A DNA stretch of 10,564 nt from JBFMAE01 sp040756085 (lineage in GTDB: Bacteria > Desulfobacterota > BSN033 > UBA1163): positions 1 through 10,564 of the forward strand of contig JBFMAE010000180.1 of the NCBI GenBank assembly GCA_040756085.1. The letters are read 5' to 3'. The translations under genes were made by a program, and so were the position numbers. Positions 1-7,156 of this stretch are shown piece by piece (the first letter of the stretch is position 1; every line of letters begins with the position of its first letter). The notes under the pieces are model-generated. The model saw only the letters and a list, made by a program, of their open reading frames with translations. It was not told where the DNA came from and did no database searches.

Positions 1-66
1 CCCCGAAGGGGCCCCCTCTTCCGGGCGAAGTCCCGGACGAGGCGTAGATTCTTACATTTTGAATCT
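1..66. repeat. Cluster of three short hairpins at the window edge
   Basis: Three inverted repeats follow each other. Positions 1-11 are CCCC-GAA-GGGG. Positions 15-42 form an 11-position stem (one mismatch) around CCGGG/CCCGG with a six-base loop. Positions 46-51 and 61-66 are AGATTC/GAATCT. Read on the minus strand, the first two carry TTCG in or near the loop, as in very stable RNA tetraloops. None is followed by a T-run on the minus strand within the window, so they are not classical intrinsic terminators. The element may continue beyond the window edge. Confidence 0.6.
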
Positions 67-91
67 GAGAATTTTCTTCTAACATTTTTAC

Positions 92-160
92 CCCCTCACC
101 CCCTCCCTCTCCCCGCTGGGGAGAGGGGAAGCCTGCCTGCCGGTAGGCAGGGGTGAGGGG
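92..160. repeat. Three-way-junction palindromic repeat downstream of lptE
   Basis: A perfect 11-base outer stem (CCCCTCACCCC at 92-102 with GGGGTGAGGGG at 150-160) encloses two hairpins. The first is a 10-base stem, 105-114 with 118-127, around a GCT loop. The second is CCTGCCT at 132-138 with AGGCAGG at 145-151; its last two bases compete with the outer stem. Sequences of the CCCCTCACCC...CTCTCCCC type are familiar as dispersed intergenic repeats in many environmental proteobacterial genomes. It starts 20 bases after the lptE stop. No T-run follows on the minus strand, so termination by it is doubtful. Confidence 0.8.
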
Positions 161-179
161 AAATTTCAAATATTTTTGG

Positions 180-683
180 TTAGAAATTATAGAAGAATCG
201 ATTTCGAATCCGTTCGGCAACAAATCTCCCGGTCTGTTGTATGGCGGTGGCCTTATTAGCCTCGCTGGTAAGGACATTGGAAGAAGTTCGAAACCATCGG
301 GTCTCAGAAAAATCTTTTTCCACCCAGAGGATCTCTCCTGTACGCTTTTTTAGTGTTAAGTCGATCACCACCGAGGTCTGATATTCTAATACAAAACCAG
401 ATCGATCATAGGTAATCGAGGAGATGTTGAAAGACTTGATGCTCCCCTCTAAAATGGAGTCCGCCTGGCTTCGTTCAACCACCTTCACTCTCCTATCCTG
501 GATGAATTCTTTTAGAAACGCCTGTGTAAAGGGGACTTCGATCCCGGGCTCTAAGGTCTGATTGACGAATGTAGGAACAGCAATAGAAGTCAAGCCAGGA
601 GGAATATGTGTCTCTTTCCCGACCATATGATAACCGCATCCCCAGAAAATGACGAAAGGCAGTGCGCAAAGCGCTAAGCGCAT
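180..683 (-). CDS. lptE: LptE-like LPS-assembly outer-membrane lipoprotein
   Basis: Probable LptE, the lipoprotein that plugs the LptD barrel and helps insert lipopolysaccharide into the outer leaflet of the outer membrane. The 167-residue product starts with a short hydrophobic signal (residues 2-15) ending in a lipobox-like GCGY with the acylated Cys at 16. The residue before the Cys is Gly, but Phe-Trp at -3/-2 is not the classical Leu-Ala/Ser, so the lipobox is imperfect. Residues 27-60 show the family pattern of a PPGL-SIAVPTF-N-T segment followed by GIE and an amphipathic helix; the middle part (65-125) is beta-rich and the C-terminus is a basic helix. It lies 13 bases downstream of leuS, the same leuS-lptE order as in E. 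coli, which strongly supports the call despite low sequence conservation in this family. The start is preceded only by a weak GGGAT ribosome site, so translation may be coupled to leuS. Confidence 0.85.
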   Translation of the reverse strand: MRLALCALPFVIFWGCGYHMVGKETHIPPGLTSIAVPTFVNQTLEPGIEVPFTQAFLKEFIQDRRVKVVERSQADSILEGSIKSFNISSITYDRSGFVLEYQTSVVIDLTLKKRTGEILWVEKDFSETRWFRTSSNVLTSEANKATAIQQTGRFVAERIRNRFFYNF

Positions 684-696
684 AGCGTTTTATCCC

Positions 697-3297
697 TTAT
701 GAGCAGACGATATTCACCAGTTTTTGAGGGACGAGAATGATCCTCTTGATATCCTTGCCTTCAATCAACTTTCGAATCCTTTCGCTCTTCAACGCCCAGG
801 CCTTCACTTCTTCTTCTCCATAAGAAGCAGGGATAGTGATGCGGTCTCTCAGCCGCCCGTTCACCTGGATGACGATTAGGATTTCTTCTTCCAAGACAGC
901 TTCCCGATCATAAGCCGGCCAGGCTTTTTTGATGATGGACTCCCTGTTCCCTAAAGCCTCCCAGAGCTCCTCTGCAAAGTGGGGAACAAACGGCGATAGC
1001 AATACGACGACCGTTTCGATGGCCTCACGCATCACTCTAATTGAAATTTCGTCCGTGCGGTCTCTAACTTCCGAAACATAGATCTCGTTGACCAATTCCA
1101 TGATGGCACTGATGGCGGTGTTGAAATGGAATCGTTCGATATCTTCTGTCACCTTTTTGATCGTCTTGTGGACCTTTTGCCGGAGCAGTTTTTGATCCCC
1201 TTCAAAAGCCGTCCCGAAGGGAAGCGGTTTTACATTCTGAATGCGTCTGTGATGTTCATCAAAGAGCCTCCAGACCCGGTTGAGGAACCGGGCAGCCCCC
1301 TCCACCCCCTGGTCGCTCCAGTCCAGATCCTTCTCGGGCGGGGAAGCGAAAAGGCAGAACATCCTTGCTGTATCCGCCCCATACTTTTCAATCAGGTATT
1401 CAGGGTCAACGACATTCTTCTTTGACTTGGACATCTTCTCAAGCCTTCCGACAGAGATCTGACCGCCGCACTTGCGGCAACGGAACCCCTCCCCCTGACT
1501 CTCTACCTCATTAGGGAAGAGATACCCATCTCTCGGACATTCGTAAACCTCTTTGCAAACCATCCCTTGTGTCAGAAGATTCGTGAAAGGTTCTTCAACG
1601 CTCACCAACCCCATCTCCTTCAACACACGGGTGAAAAAGCGGGAATAGAGGAGGTGCATGATGGCATGCTCAATTCCTCCGATGTATTGATCGACAGGCA
1701 TCCAATAATCCACCCTCTTCTTATCCAGAGCTCCCTCATCGAAGTCTGGGCAGGCAAACCGATCAAAATACCAAGAGGATTCAACGAAGGTATCCATCGT
1801 GTCTGTTTCCCTTCTGCCTGGACCTCCGCACTTGGGGCATCGGGTCTCCACAAATTCCTTCACCGACACGAGAGGCGATTCTCCCATTCCAGTGACTTCC
1901 ACATTTGATGGAAGGACAACGGGAAGGTCTTTCTCGGGGACTGGGACCGTTCCGCATTGGTTGCAATAGATAATGGGAATCGGCGCTCCCCAATAACGCT
2001 GCCTGGAAATCCCCCAATCTCTCAGCCGGTAACTAACCCTTTTCCCGCCGAGCCATTTCTCCTCCAGATACTGTGCGATGGCCTCCCTCGCCTTGACGCT
2101 ATCCATTCCGTTAAATTGACCGGAGTTGACCAGGAAACCTTCTCCCTCATAAGCTTCGGTCATGGTATCTGCATTTAACGTCCGATCCGCCGTTTGGACC
2201 ACAACGATCAATGGAAGTCCAAACTTCTTGGCAAATTCGAAGTCCCTCTGATCATGGGTGGGGACCGCCATCACCGCACCTGTGCCATATTCCATCAAGA
2301 CGAAATTGGCAACGAAGATGGGCATCCGGGCCTTTGTCATCGGATTCAGACAATAGGCGCCTGTGAAAATACCCTCTTTCTCAGTTGTTTTAGCCGTCCT
2401 TTTGATCTGGTCCTGCCGTTTCATCCTTTCGACGAAACTTTTTATCGCCTCTTCCTGAGGGGTCCCTCGCGAGAGACTCAGGGTTAGGGGATGCTCGGGA
2501 GCAAGACTCATGAATGTTGCCCCGAAGACCGTATCCTGTCGGGTGGTGAAGACCTTGATGACCTCTGTCGAATTCTCCAGTGGGAAATGGATCTCGGCGC
2601 CGACCGACTTTCCGATCCAGTTTCGCTGCATGGTAAGGACGCGTTCGGGCCACCCGGGGAGTCTATCGCACCATTCGAGGAGTTCTTCCGCATAATCGGT
2701 GATTTTAAAAAACCACTGGTCCAGTTCCTTCTGAGTGACACCGGGATCATCGGCATGGCCCCGCCAGCATGTCCCGTCGCTCATCACCTGCTCGTTCGCC
2801 AAAACGGTCTTGCAGATCTCACACCAATTGACAGAGGAACGTTTTTTATAAGCCAAGCCCTTCTCATACATCCGGAGGAAGAAGAGCTGCTCCCATCTAT
2901 AATAAGAGATGTCGCAGGTGGCAAATTCCCGGTCCCAATCGTAACTGAATCCCATCCGCTTCAGCTGCTTTTTCATATATTCGATATTCTCGTAGGTCCA
3001 CTTGGCCGGATGGGCCTTATTTTCGATCGCTGCATTCTCTGCCGGCATGCCGAAGGCATCCCATGCCATAGGATGAAGGACATTAAATCCTTTCATCTTC
3101 TTATACCGGGCCACCACATCACCAATGGAGTAATTCCGCACGTGACCCATATGAATTTTCCCTGATGGATAGGGAAACATCTCAAGAAGGTAGTACTTCT
3201 CCTTATTCCGATCCTCCGTCACTTTAAAGAGTTTTTGACTCTCCCAGACCCTCTGCCACTTCTCTTCAATCTCTTTTGGTTGATATCGCTGATCCAT
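697..3297 (-). CDS. leuS: Leucyl-tRNA synthetase
   Basis: Cytoplasmic class I aminoacyl-tRNA synthetase that charges tRNA-Leu with leucine and hydrolyses mischarged products. The 866-residue length fits the bacterial family (about 860 in E. coli). Visible landmarks: the HIGH signature as HMGH at 49-52; WDAFGMPAENAA at 79-90; the CP1 editing domain with the threonine-rich TTRQDTVFGATF at 251-262 and GTGAVMAVPTHDQRD at 338-352 (the conserved Asp at 349; Thr stands where Ala is usual in the PAHD motif); the DWGISRQRYWG core at 427-437; and KMSKS at 621-625. Cys pairs at 445/448 and 487/490, and Cys 587, 607 and 610 just before KMSKS, look like zinc-binding knuckles. The start is the first Met, with GGAGGG about 11 bases upstream. 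argG lies 176 bases upstream, separated by a CCAA-word hairpin, and lptE follows after 13 bases. No T-box-like leader is evident. Confidence 0.98.
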   Translation of the reverse strand: MDQRYQPKEIEEKWQRVWESQKLFKVTEDRNKEKYYLLEMFPYPSGKIHMGHVRNYSIGDVVARYKKMKGFNVLHPMAWDAFGMPAENAAIENKAHPAKWTYENIEYMKKQLKRMGFSYDWDREFATCDISYYRWEQLFFLRMYEKGLAYKKRSSVNWCEICKTVLANEQVMSDGTCWRGHADDPGVTQKELDQWFFKITDYAEELLEWCDRLPGWPERVLTMQRNWIGKSVGAEIHFPLENSTEVIKVFTTRQDTVFGATFMSLAPEHPLTLSLSRGTPQEEAIKSFVERMKRQDQIKRTAKTTEKEGIFTGAYCLNPMTKARMPIFVANFVLMEYGTGAVMAVPTHDQRDFEFAKKFGLPLIVVVQTADRTLNADTMTEAYEGEGFLVNSGQFNGMDSVKAREAIAQYLEEKWLGGKRVSYRLRDWGISRQRYWGAPIPIIYCNQCGTVPVPEKDLPVVLPSNVEVTGMGESPLVSVKEFVETRCPKCGGPGRRETDTMDTFVESSWYFDRFACPDFDEGALDKKRVDYWMPVDQYIGGIEHAIMHLLYSRFFTRVLKEMGLVSVEEPFTNLLTQGMVCKEVYECPRDGYLFPNEVESQGEGFRCRKCGGQISVGRLEKMSKSKKNVVDPEYLIEKYGADTARMFCLFASPPEKDLDWSDQGVEGAARFLNRVWRLFDEHHRRIQNVKPLPFGTAFEGDQKLLRQKVHKTIKKVTEDIERFHFNTAISAIMELVNEIYVSEVRDRTDEISIRVMREAIETVVVLLSPFVPHFAEELWEALGNRESIIKKAWPAYDREAVLEEEILIVIQVNGRLRDRITIPASYGEEEVKAWALKSERIRKLIEGKDIKRIILVPQKLVNIVCS

Positions 3298-3351
3298 CCT
3301 GCTCGAACCCTCCCGATATATCGTGTTCTACTTCCGCGTCACGGGTCGTTA

Positions 3352-3475
3352 AAAATTCCAATAACCAAATTCCAATCACCAAATAATAACCAATGATCCA
3401 ATCACCAATTTTTTAGTTATTGAAAATTGGAGCTTATTTGATTATTGGGATTTGGAATTTGGTTATTAAGAATTC
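3352..3475. repeat. CCAA-word inverted repeat in the argG-leuS gap
   Basis: The left arm (about 3352-3412) is a run of CCAANNN heptamers (CCAATAA, CCAAATT, CCAATCA, CCAAATA, then an interruption, then CCAATGAT, CCAATCA, CCAATTT). The right arm (about 3424-3475) carries the complement. The best match is a perfect 16-base pair, 3360-3375 with 3452-3467. The right arm reaches the argG stop codon at 3474-3476. The array is strongly AT-rich compared with the flanking genes. Confidence 0.85.
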
Positions 3476-4676
3476 ATCCTCTTATCATCTTCCGGATACG
3501 GAGCCTCAGGGCGTTAAGCCGGATGAACCCCTCCGCATCTTTCTGATTATAGACCGTGTCTTTCTCAAAGGTGGCAAATGCCCCGTGATAGAGAGACTTT
3601 TCTGACTTCCGTCCGATCACCGTGCAGTTCCCTTTGTAGAGTTTCAGGCGAACGGTCCCTGTGACATCTTTTTGCATGTCATCGATCGTCTTCTTCAAAA
3701 TCTCCATCTCCGGTGAAAACCAGTATCCATAATAGATCAGTTCCGATATCTTTGGAATCAAGCTGTCCCGGAAATGCATCACCTCTCTGTCCATGGTGAT
3801 CGATTCGATGGCCCGGTGGGCGATATGGAGGATAGTTCCGCCCGGGGTCTCATAGATGCCCCTTGACTTCATCCCCACATAACGGTTCTCCACCATATCG
3901 ACACGACCGATGCCGTTGCGTCCCCCCATTTCATTCAATTTGGACAACAAATCTGCATGTGAGAGAGGTTTCCCATCGATCCGTTTAGGAACTCCATCTT
4001 CAAAATCGATTTCGACCACTGTGGGATGGTTCGGCGCTTTCTCCGGTGAGACAGAGAGAATAAACATGTCTTCCGGAGGTTCAGACCAGGGATCCTCCAG
4101 AATCCCTCCTTCGAAACTGATGTGAAGAAGATTTCGATCGGAGGAGTAAGGTTTTTCTTTTGTCACCGGAATCGGAATTCCATTCTCCCGGGCATAATCC
4201 ATCAATTCCTCGCGAGATTTGAACTGCCATTGTCTCCAGGGCGAGATGACCCTAACATAGGGATTGAGGGCATAATAGGTTAATTCAAATCGAACCTGAT
4301 CATTTCCCTTCCCTGTCGCTCCATGAGCGACGGCATCCGCTCCCTCCAGTTGAGCAATCTCTATCTGCCTTTTTGCAATCAGAGGTCTGGCAATCGAAGT
4401 CCCGAGAAGATAAGTTCCCTCGTAGATCGCATTGGCCTTTAAGGCGGTAAAAACATAATCCCGAACGAACTCCTCCCGAAGATCTTCGATATAAATTTTA
4501 CTGGCACCTGTGTCAATGGCCTTTTCCTCCAGGTGGTCCAATTCCTCGGCTTGCCCTATATCGGCCGTAAAGGCAATCACCTCACACCCAAATTCGTTCT
4601 TTAACCACTTTAGAATAATGGAGGTGTCCAGACCTCCGGAGTAGGCCAAAACCACCTTTTTAACCTCACCCTTCAT
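3474..4676 (-). CDS. argG: Argininosuccinate synthase
   Basis: Joins citrulline and aspartate using ATP to form argininosuccinate, the penultimate step of arginine synthesis, in the cytoplasm. The 400-residue length matches the short bacterial type (about 400) rather than the longer E. coli type (about 447). Motifs: the N-type ATP pyrophosphatase P-loop AYSGGLDTS at 11-19; EGTYLLGTSIARPLIAK at 86-102; HGATGKGNDQVRFE at 118-131, the citrulline/aspartate-binding stretch; and YETPGGT at 275-281. The start is well supported by an almost perfect Shine-Dalgarno sequence (AAGGAGGT). It follows argD by 81 bases, a gap almost filled by a GTTCGGA-word hairpin. argF is absent between argD and argG, and argH, which often follows argG, is replaced by leuS. 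Confidence 0.98.
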   Translation of the reverse strand: MKGEVKKVVLAYSGGLDTSIILKWLKNEFGCEVIAFTADIGQAEELDHLEEKAIDTGASKIYIEDLREEFVRDYVFTALKANAIYEGTYLLGTSIARPLIAKRQIEIAQLEGADAVAHGATGKGNDQVRFELTYYALNPYVRVISPWRQWQFKSREELMDYARENGIPIPVTKEKPYSSDRNLLHISFEGGILEDPWSEPPEDMFILSVSPEKAPNHPTVVEIDFEDGVPKRIDGKPLSHADLLSKLNEMGGRNGIGRVDMVENRYVGMKSRGIYETPGGTILHIAHRAIESITMDREVMHFRDSLIPKISELIYYGYWFSPEMEILKKTIDDMQKDVTGTVRLKLYKGNCTVIGRKSEKSLYHGAFATFEKDTVYNQKDAEGFIRLNALRLRIRKMIRG

Positions 4677-4680
4677 CTAA

Positions 4681-4688
4681 ACCTCCTT
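4681..4688 (-). promoter_or_regulatory. Strong Shine-Dalgarno sequence of argG
   Basis: AAGGAGGT on the minus strand, four bases before the argG ATG: the strongest ribosome site in the window. It sits five bases from the left arm of the GTTCGGA hairpin, so a folded hairpin would end just before the ribosome site and leave it free. Confidence 0.8.
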
Positions 4689-4693
4689 CGTTC

Positions 4694-4770
4694 AAGTTCG
4701 GAGTTCGGAGTTTTGAGTTCGGAGATTGAAAACCAGATACTCCGAACTACGAACTCATTACTCCGAACTT
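4694..4770. repeat. GTTCGGA-word inverted repeat in the argD-argG gap
   Basis: Arms 4694-4725 and 4739-4770 pair at 25 of 32 positions without gaps, around a 13-base loop. The left arm is a heptamer array (GTTCGGA twice, GTTTTGA, GTTCGGA, GATTGAA); the right arm is the complement of similar words. The right arm covers the argD stop codon and its last three sense codons. Confidence 0.9.
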
Positions 4771-5960
4771 TTTATTCCTTGAAATACTTCTTCCAACGCC
4801 TCGACTAACCGGTCAACCTCACCCTTTGTCACAATCAAGGGTGGAAGGAATCGGAGCACATTGCCCATGGTGCAGTTGATGAGAAATCCTCTTTGCATCA
4901 TCTCTTTTACAAAAGAACCTCCCTCGATCTTCAACTCCATGCCGAGGATCAACCCTTTTCCTCGAACATCTTGAATAAAGGAAAATCTTCTTTTGATTTC
5001 TTCAAGTCTGGAGAAGAAGTAGGCTCCTACTTTTTGGCAATTCTCTAACATTCCTTCTTCTAAGAGGGCTGTCAAAGCCGCTACTGCGGCTGCTGTGGCC
5101 AAGGGATTCCCTCCAAAGGTGGAGGCATGGTCCCCCGGTTCAAAACTGTCGGCGATCCCTTTCTTGATTAACAGGGCTCCGATAGGAACCCCACCTCCCA
5201 ATGATTTTGCAAGGGTCAGCAAATCGGGTTCGACGCCCTCATGCTCATAAGCAAAAAGTTTTCCGGTCCGACCCATCCCTGTTTGAACCTCATCATAGAT
5301 GAGGAGAATTCCTTTTTCATTACAGATCTCCCGGAGGGCTTTGAGATAACCTTCCGAGGGACAATTCACCCCTCCCTCTCCTTGGATGGGCTCCACCATG
5401 ACGGCACAGGTTTTTGAATCGATAGCTTGTCTCAATGCTTCAAGATCGTTAAAGGGGATATATCTGAACCCAGGCATCAGTGGTGAATAACCCTTGTGAA
5501 ACTTCTCTTGTGCGGTTGCTGTTAATGTAGCAAGCGTCCTCCCATGAAAGGAACGTTCCATGGTGATGATTTCGTAACGGTCCCCTCTCATCTTTTCCTT
5601 CGCATATTTCCGGGCCAGCTTCATGGCTCCTTCATTGGCTTCGGCTCCACTATTACAGAAAAAGACCTTATCCGCAAAGGAGTACTTACAGAGAAGAGCG
5701 GCGAGTTGGATTTGGGGCTCATTGTAATAGAAGTTTGAAACTTGGATCAGTTTTTCTGCTTGAACTTGAATCGCCTTGACAACTTTTGCGTGGCAGTGGC
5801 CTAAATTGCAAACCGCCAGACCCGATACAAAATCGAGATATTCTCTACCTTCCATGTCCCAAACACGGGTCCCTTTCCCCTTGACCAAAACGATAGGATA
5901 GCGGGCATAGGTATGGGCTATATACTTTTCCGACAGCATCATCCAGGTTTGTGAATCCAT
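4758..5960 (-). CDS. argD: Acetylornithine aminotransferase
   Basis: PLP-dependent class III aminotransferase that converts N-acetylglutamate semialdehyde to N-acetylornithine in arginine synthesis; family members can also act in lysine synthesis. With the start chosen here the protein has 400 residues, normal for the family. Landmarks: SGAEANE at 104-110 (cofactor phosphate binding), FHGRT at 138-142, YDEVQTGMGRTG at 222-233 with the Asp that contacts the pyridine ring, the Schiff-base Lys 252 in LAKSLGGG, and TFGGNP at 281-286. The frame is open 42 bases further upstream to 6002, but those 14 codons are made of the TTCAAGG-type repeat, whereas the Met at 5960 has GAAGAGGT four bases upstream and begins where family alignment would be expected, so 5960 is preferred. 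The last three residues (SSE) and the stop codon lie inside the right arm of the GTTCGGA hairpin. Confidence 0.96.
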   Translation of the reverse strand: MDSQTWMMLSEKYIAHTYARYPIVLVKGKGTRVWDMEGREYLDFVSGLAVCNLGHCHAKVVKAIQVQAEKLIQVSNFYYNEPQIQLAALLCKYSFADKVFFCNSGAEANEGAMKLARKYAKEKMRGDRYEIITMERSFHGRTLATLTATAQEKFHKGYSPLMPGFRYIPFNDLEALRQAIDSKTCAVMVEPIQGEGGVNCPSEGYLKALREICNEKGILLIYDEVQTGMGRTGKLFAYEHEGVEPDLLTLAKSLGGGVPIGALLIKKGIADSFEPGDHASTFGGNPLATAAAVAALTALLEEGMLENCQKVGAYFFSRLEEIKRRFSFIQDVRGKGLILGMELKIEGGSFVKEMMQRGFLINCTMGNVLRFLPPLIVTKGEVDRLVEALEEVFQGIKSSE

Positions 5961-5964
5961 CTTT

Positions 5965-5969
5965 ACCTC
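5965..5969 (-). promoter_or_regulatory. Ribosome binding site deciding the argD start
   Basis: GAGGT on the minus strand, four bases before the ATG at 5960. Nothing comparable precedes the upstream ATG at 6002, which lies inside the repeat arm. Confidence 0.75.
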
Positions 5970-5984
5970 TTCAATAAAGGATTC

Positions 5985-6102
5985 AAGGATTCGAGGGTTC
6001 ACGGGTTCAAGTGATTGTATTCAAAAGATTTAAATTGTATTTCTTTTCATTGTTAACTAAGCAGTCCTTTGACCACTTGATTCCTTGACCCCTTGAACCC
6101 TT
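5985..6102. repeat. TTCAAGGA-word inverted repeat in the argB-argD gap
   Basis: Arms 5985-6013 and 6074-6102 pair at 23 of 29 positions, around a 60-base AT-rich loop. The arms are octamer arrays: TTCAAGGA, TTCGAGGG, TTCACGGG and TTCAAGTG on the left (the first word starts just before the paired arm). On the complement of the right arm they are TTCAAGGG, GTCAAGGA, ATCAAGTG and GTCAAAGG. The outer edge lies seven bases from the argB stop; the opposite edge overlaps the open frame extension of argD. Confidence 0.9.
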
Positions 6103-6109
6103 TCAAGGA

Positions 6110-6997
6110 TTACGGTTCTTTGTAAATTTGCGTCCCGATTCCGACATCCGTGAAAATCTCCAAGAGGATAGCATGTTCTATTCTTCCATCGATGATATGG
6201 GTCTTGGTCACCCCTTCCTCCAAGGCATTGAGGCAGCAGTTCACCTTCGGGATCATCCCGGAGGAGATGGTTTTTTGATCCATCATCTGCTTTGCCTGTT
6301 TGACATCGAGTGTGGGCATCAACCGTTTATTCTCATCCATCACCCCCTCTACGTCGGTCAGCAAAATCAGTTTCTCCGCCTTCAACGCAGAAGCCACTTT
6401 CCCCGCTACCAAATCGGCATTGATATTATAGGTTTCGCCTTCCTCCCCCACGCCAACCGGTGCAATCACCGGGATGAAATTCTCTTTCTCCAGGATCTCG
6501 ATCACTCCCGGATTAATCGCTTTTACCTCGCCCACCATCCCGATATCAACAATTTCAGGGGGTAAGTCCTTCCCCGGGCTCTTTGTCAATTTCAATTTTT
6601 TGGCGGTGATGAGCCTGCCATCCTTTCCGCTCAATCCGACAGCCTTCCCTCCCTGCTGGTTGATCTGAGCGACGATCTCTTTGTTCACCTTTCCGACGAG
6701 GACCATCTCCACCACATCCATCGTCTCCCCATCGGTAACTCTCATCCCCTCTATGAATTGCGATTTTTTCCCCACTCGGGTTAGCATTTCGCCGATCTGG
6801 GGCCCCCCTCCATGAACAATGACGGGGTGGATGCCGATGTATTTCAGGAGGACAACATCAAGAGCAAAACTCCGTTTCATCCTCTCTTCCTCCATCGTGC
6901 TTCCCCCATACTTAATCACGATGGTCTTGTCATAGAACCGTCGAATATAGGGGAGGGCCTCCACCAGTATCTTCGCCTTATCGAGGGGATTTTCCAT
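6110..6997 (-). CDS. argB: Acetylglutamate kinase
   Basis: Phosphorylates N-acetylglutamate with ATP, the second and often rate-controlling step of arginine synthesis. The 295-residue amino acid kinase-fold protein shows KYGGSTM at 29-35 (phosphate-binding Lys 29 and Gly-rich loop), HGGGPQI at 62-68 (substrate-binding loop), NINAD at 191-195, LLTDVEGV at 212-219 and GMIPKV at 247-252. It carries the extra N-terminal helix (residues 1-25) and a C-terminal GRIEHAILLEIFTDVGIGT segment (271-289), which in well-studied relatives (Thermotoga, Pseudomonas) go with hexamer formation and feedback inhibition by arginine; that regulation is inferred here. The start has GGAGGAGGT six bases upstream. Its stop codon directly abuts a TTCAAGG-word hairpin. 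SSGMIPK where many homologues have GGMIPK is a small variation. Confidence 0.98.
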   Translation of the reverse strand: MENPLDKAKILVEALPYIRRFYDKTIVIKYGGSTMEEERMKRSFALDVVLLKYIGIHPVIVHGGGPQIGEMLTRVGKKSQFIEGMRVTDGETMDVVEMVLVGKVNKEIVAQINQQGGKAVGLSGKDGRLITAKKLKLTKSPGKDLPPEIVDIGMVGEVKAINPGVIEILEKENFIPVIAPVGVGEEGETYNINADLVAGKVASALKAEKLILLTDVEGVMDENKRLMPTLDVKQAKQMMDQKTISSGMIPKVNCCLNALEEGVTKTHIIDGRIEHAILLEIFTDVGIGTQIYKEP

Positions 6998-7003
6998 CTC
7001 CTG

Positions 7004-7012
7004 ACCTCCTCC
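7004..7012 (-). promoter_or_regulatory. Ribosome binding site of argB
   Basis: GGAGGAGGT on the minus strand, six bases before the argB ATG at 6997. It lies 11 bases from the near arm of the TTCAAGG-word hairpin. Confidence 0.75.
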
Positions 7013-7023
7013 ATGAAGGGTTC

Positions 7024-7156
7024 AAGGGGTCGAGGATTCAAGGATTCAAGTGGTGCAAAGCATTCTTTCTCATACCCTATCAGATCTCTTCAAAAGTTTT
7101 GGTTTTAATCAAATTGTTTCACTTGACCACTCGAACCCTGGGACCCTTGAATCCTT
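7024..7156. repeat. TTCAAGGA-word inverted repeat in the hslU-argB gap
   Basis: Arms 7024-7054 and 7126-7156 pair at 23 of 31 positions, with a 71-base loop. Left-arm octamers include TTCAAGGG, GTCGAGGA, TTCAAGGA and TTCAAGTG. The complement of the right arm has TTCAAGGG, TCCCAGGG, TTCGAGTG and GTCAAGTG. It is clearly the same family as the repeat in the argB-argD gap. The right arm ends one base before the hslU stop codon. Confidence 0.9.

Larger units (their letters stand above)
1..179. other. Non-coding stretch downstream of lptE
   Basis: I find no convincing gene here; the stretch is filled by the hairpin cluster and the three-way-junction repeat. In many relatives of this cluster, lptE is followed by holA (DNA polymerase III delta subunit), but nothing in the visible part supports that gene. 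Confidence 0.6.

Noticed and set aside
1..85. Minus-strand frame starting with ATG at 85 and open to the window edge (28 codons), with GAGGGGG five bases upstream
   Set aside because: The apparent ribosome site is part of the palindromic repeat, and the encoded peptide is Gly/Pro/Ser-rich because it crosses the GC hairpins. It could be a truncated gene, but nothing supports it.
2491..3165. Plus-strand open frame of 224 codons
   Set aside because: It lies wholly antisense to the N-terminal half of leuS, where every conserved motif is in the minus frame; a shadow frame.
3314..3323. Perfect 10-base palindrome CGATATATCG in the leuS leader
   Set aside because: A single short palindrome of this size is expected by chance in several kilobases, and there is no second copy to suggest an operator.
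3298..3473. Possible T-box or leucine leader controlling leuS
   Set aside because: I see no specifier-loop pattern, no T-box consensus and no leucine-rich leader peptide; the gap is dominated by the CCAA repeat.
6014..6073. Possible arginine operator (ARG box) in the loop before argD
   Set aside because: The loop is AT-rich, but I could not find a convincing pair of ARG-box-like imperfect palindromes.
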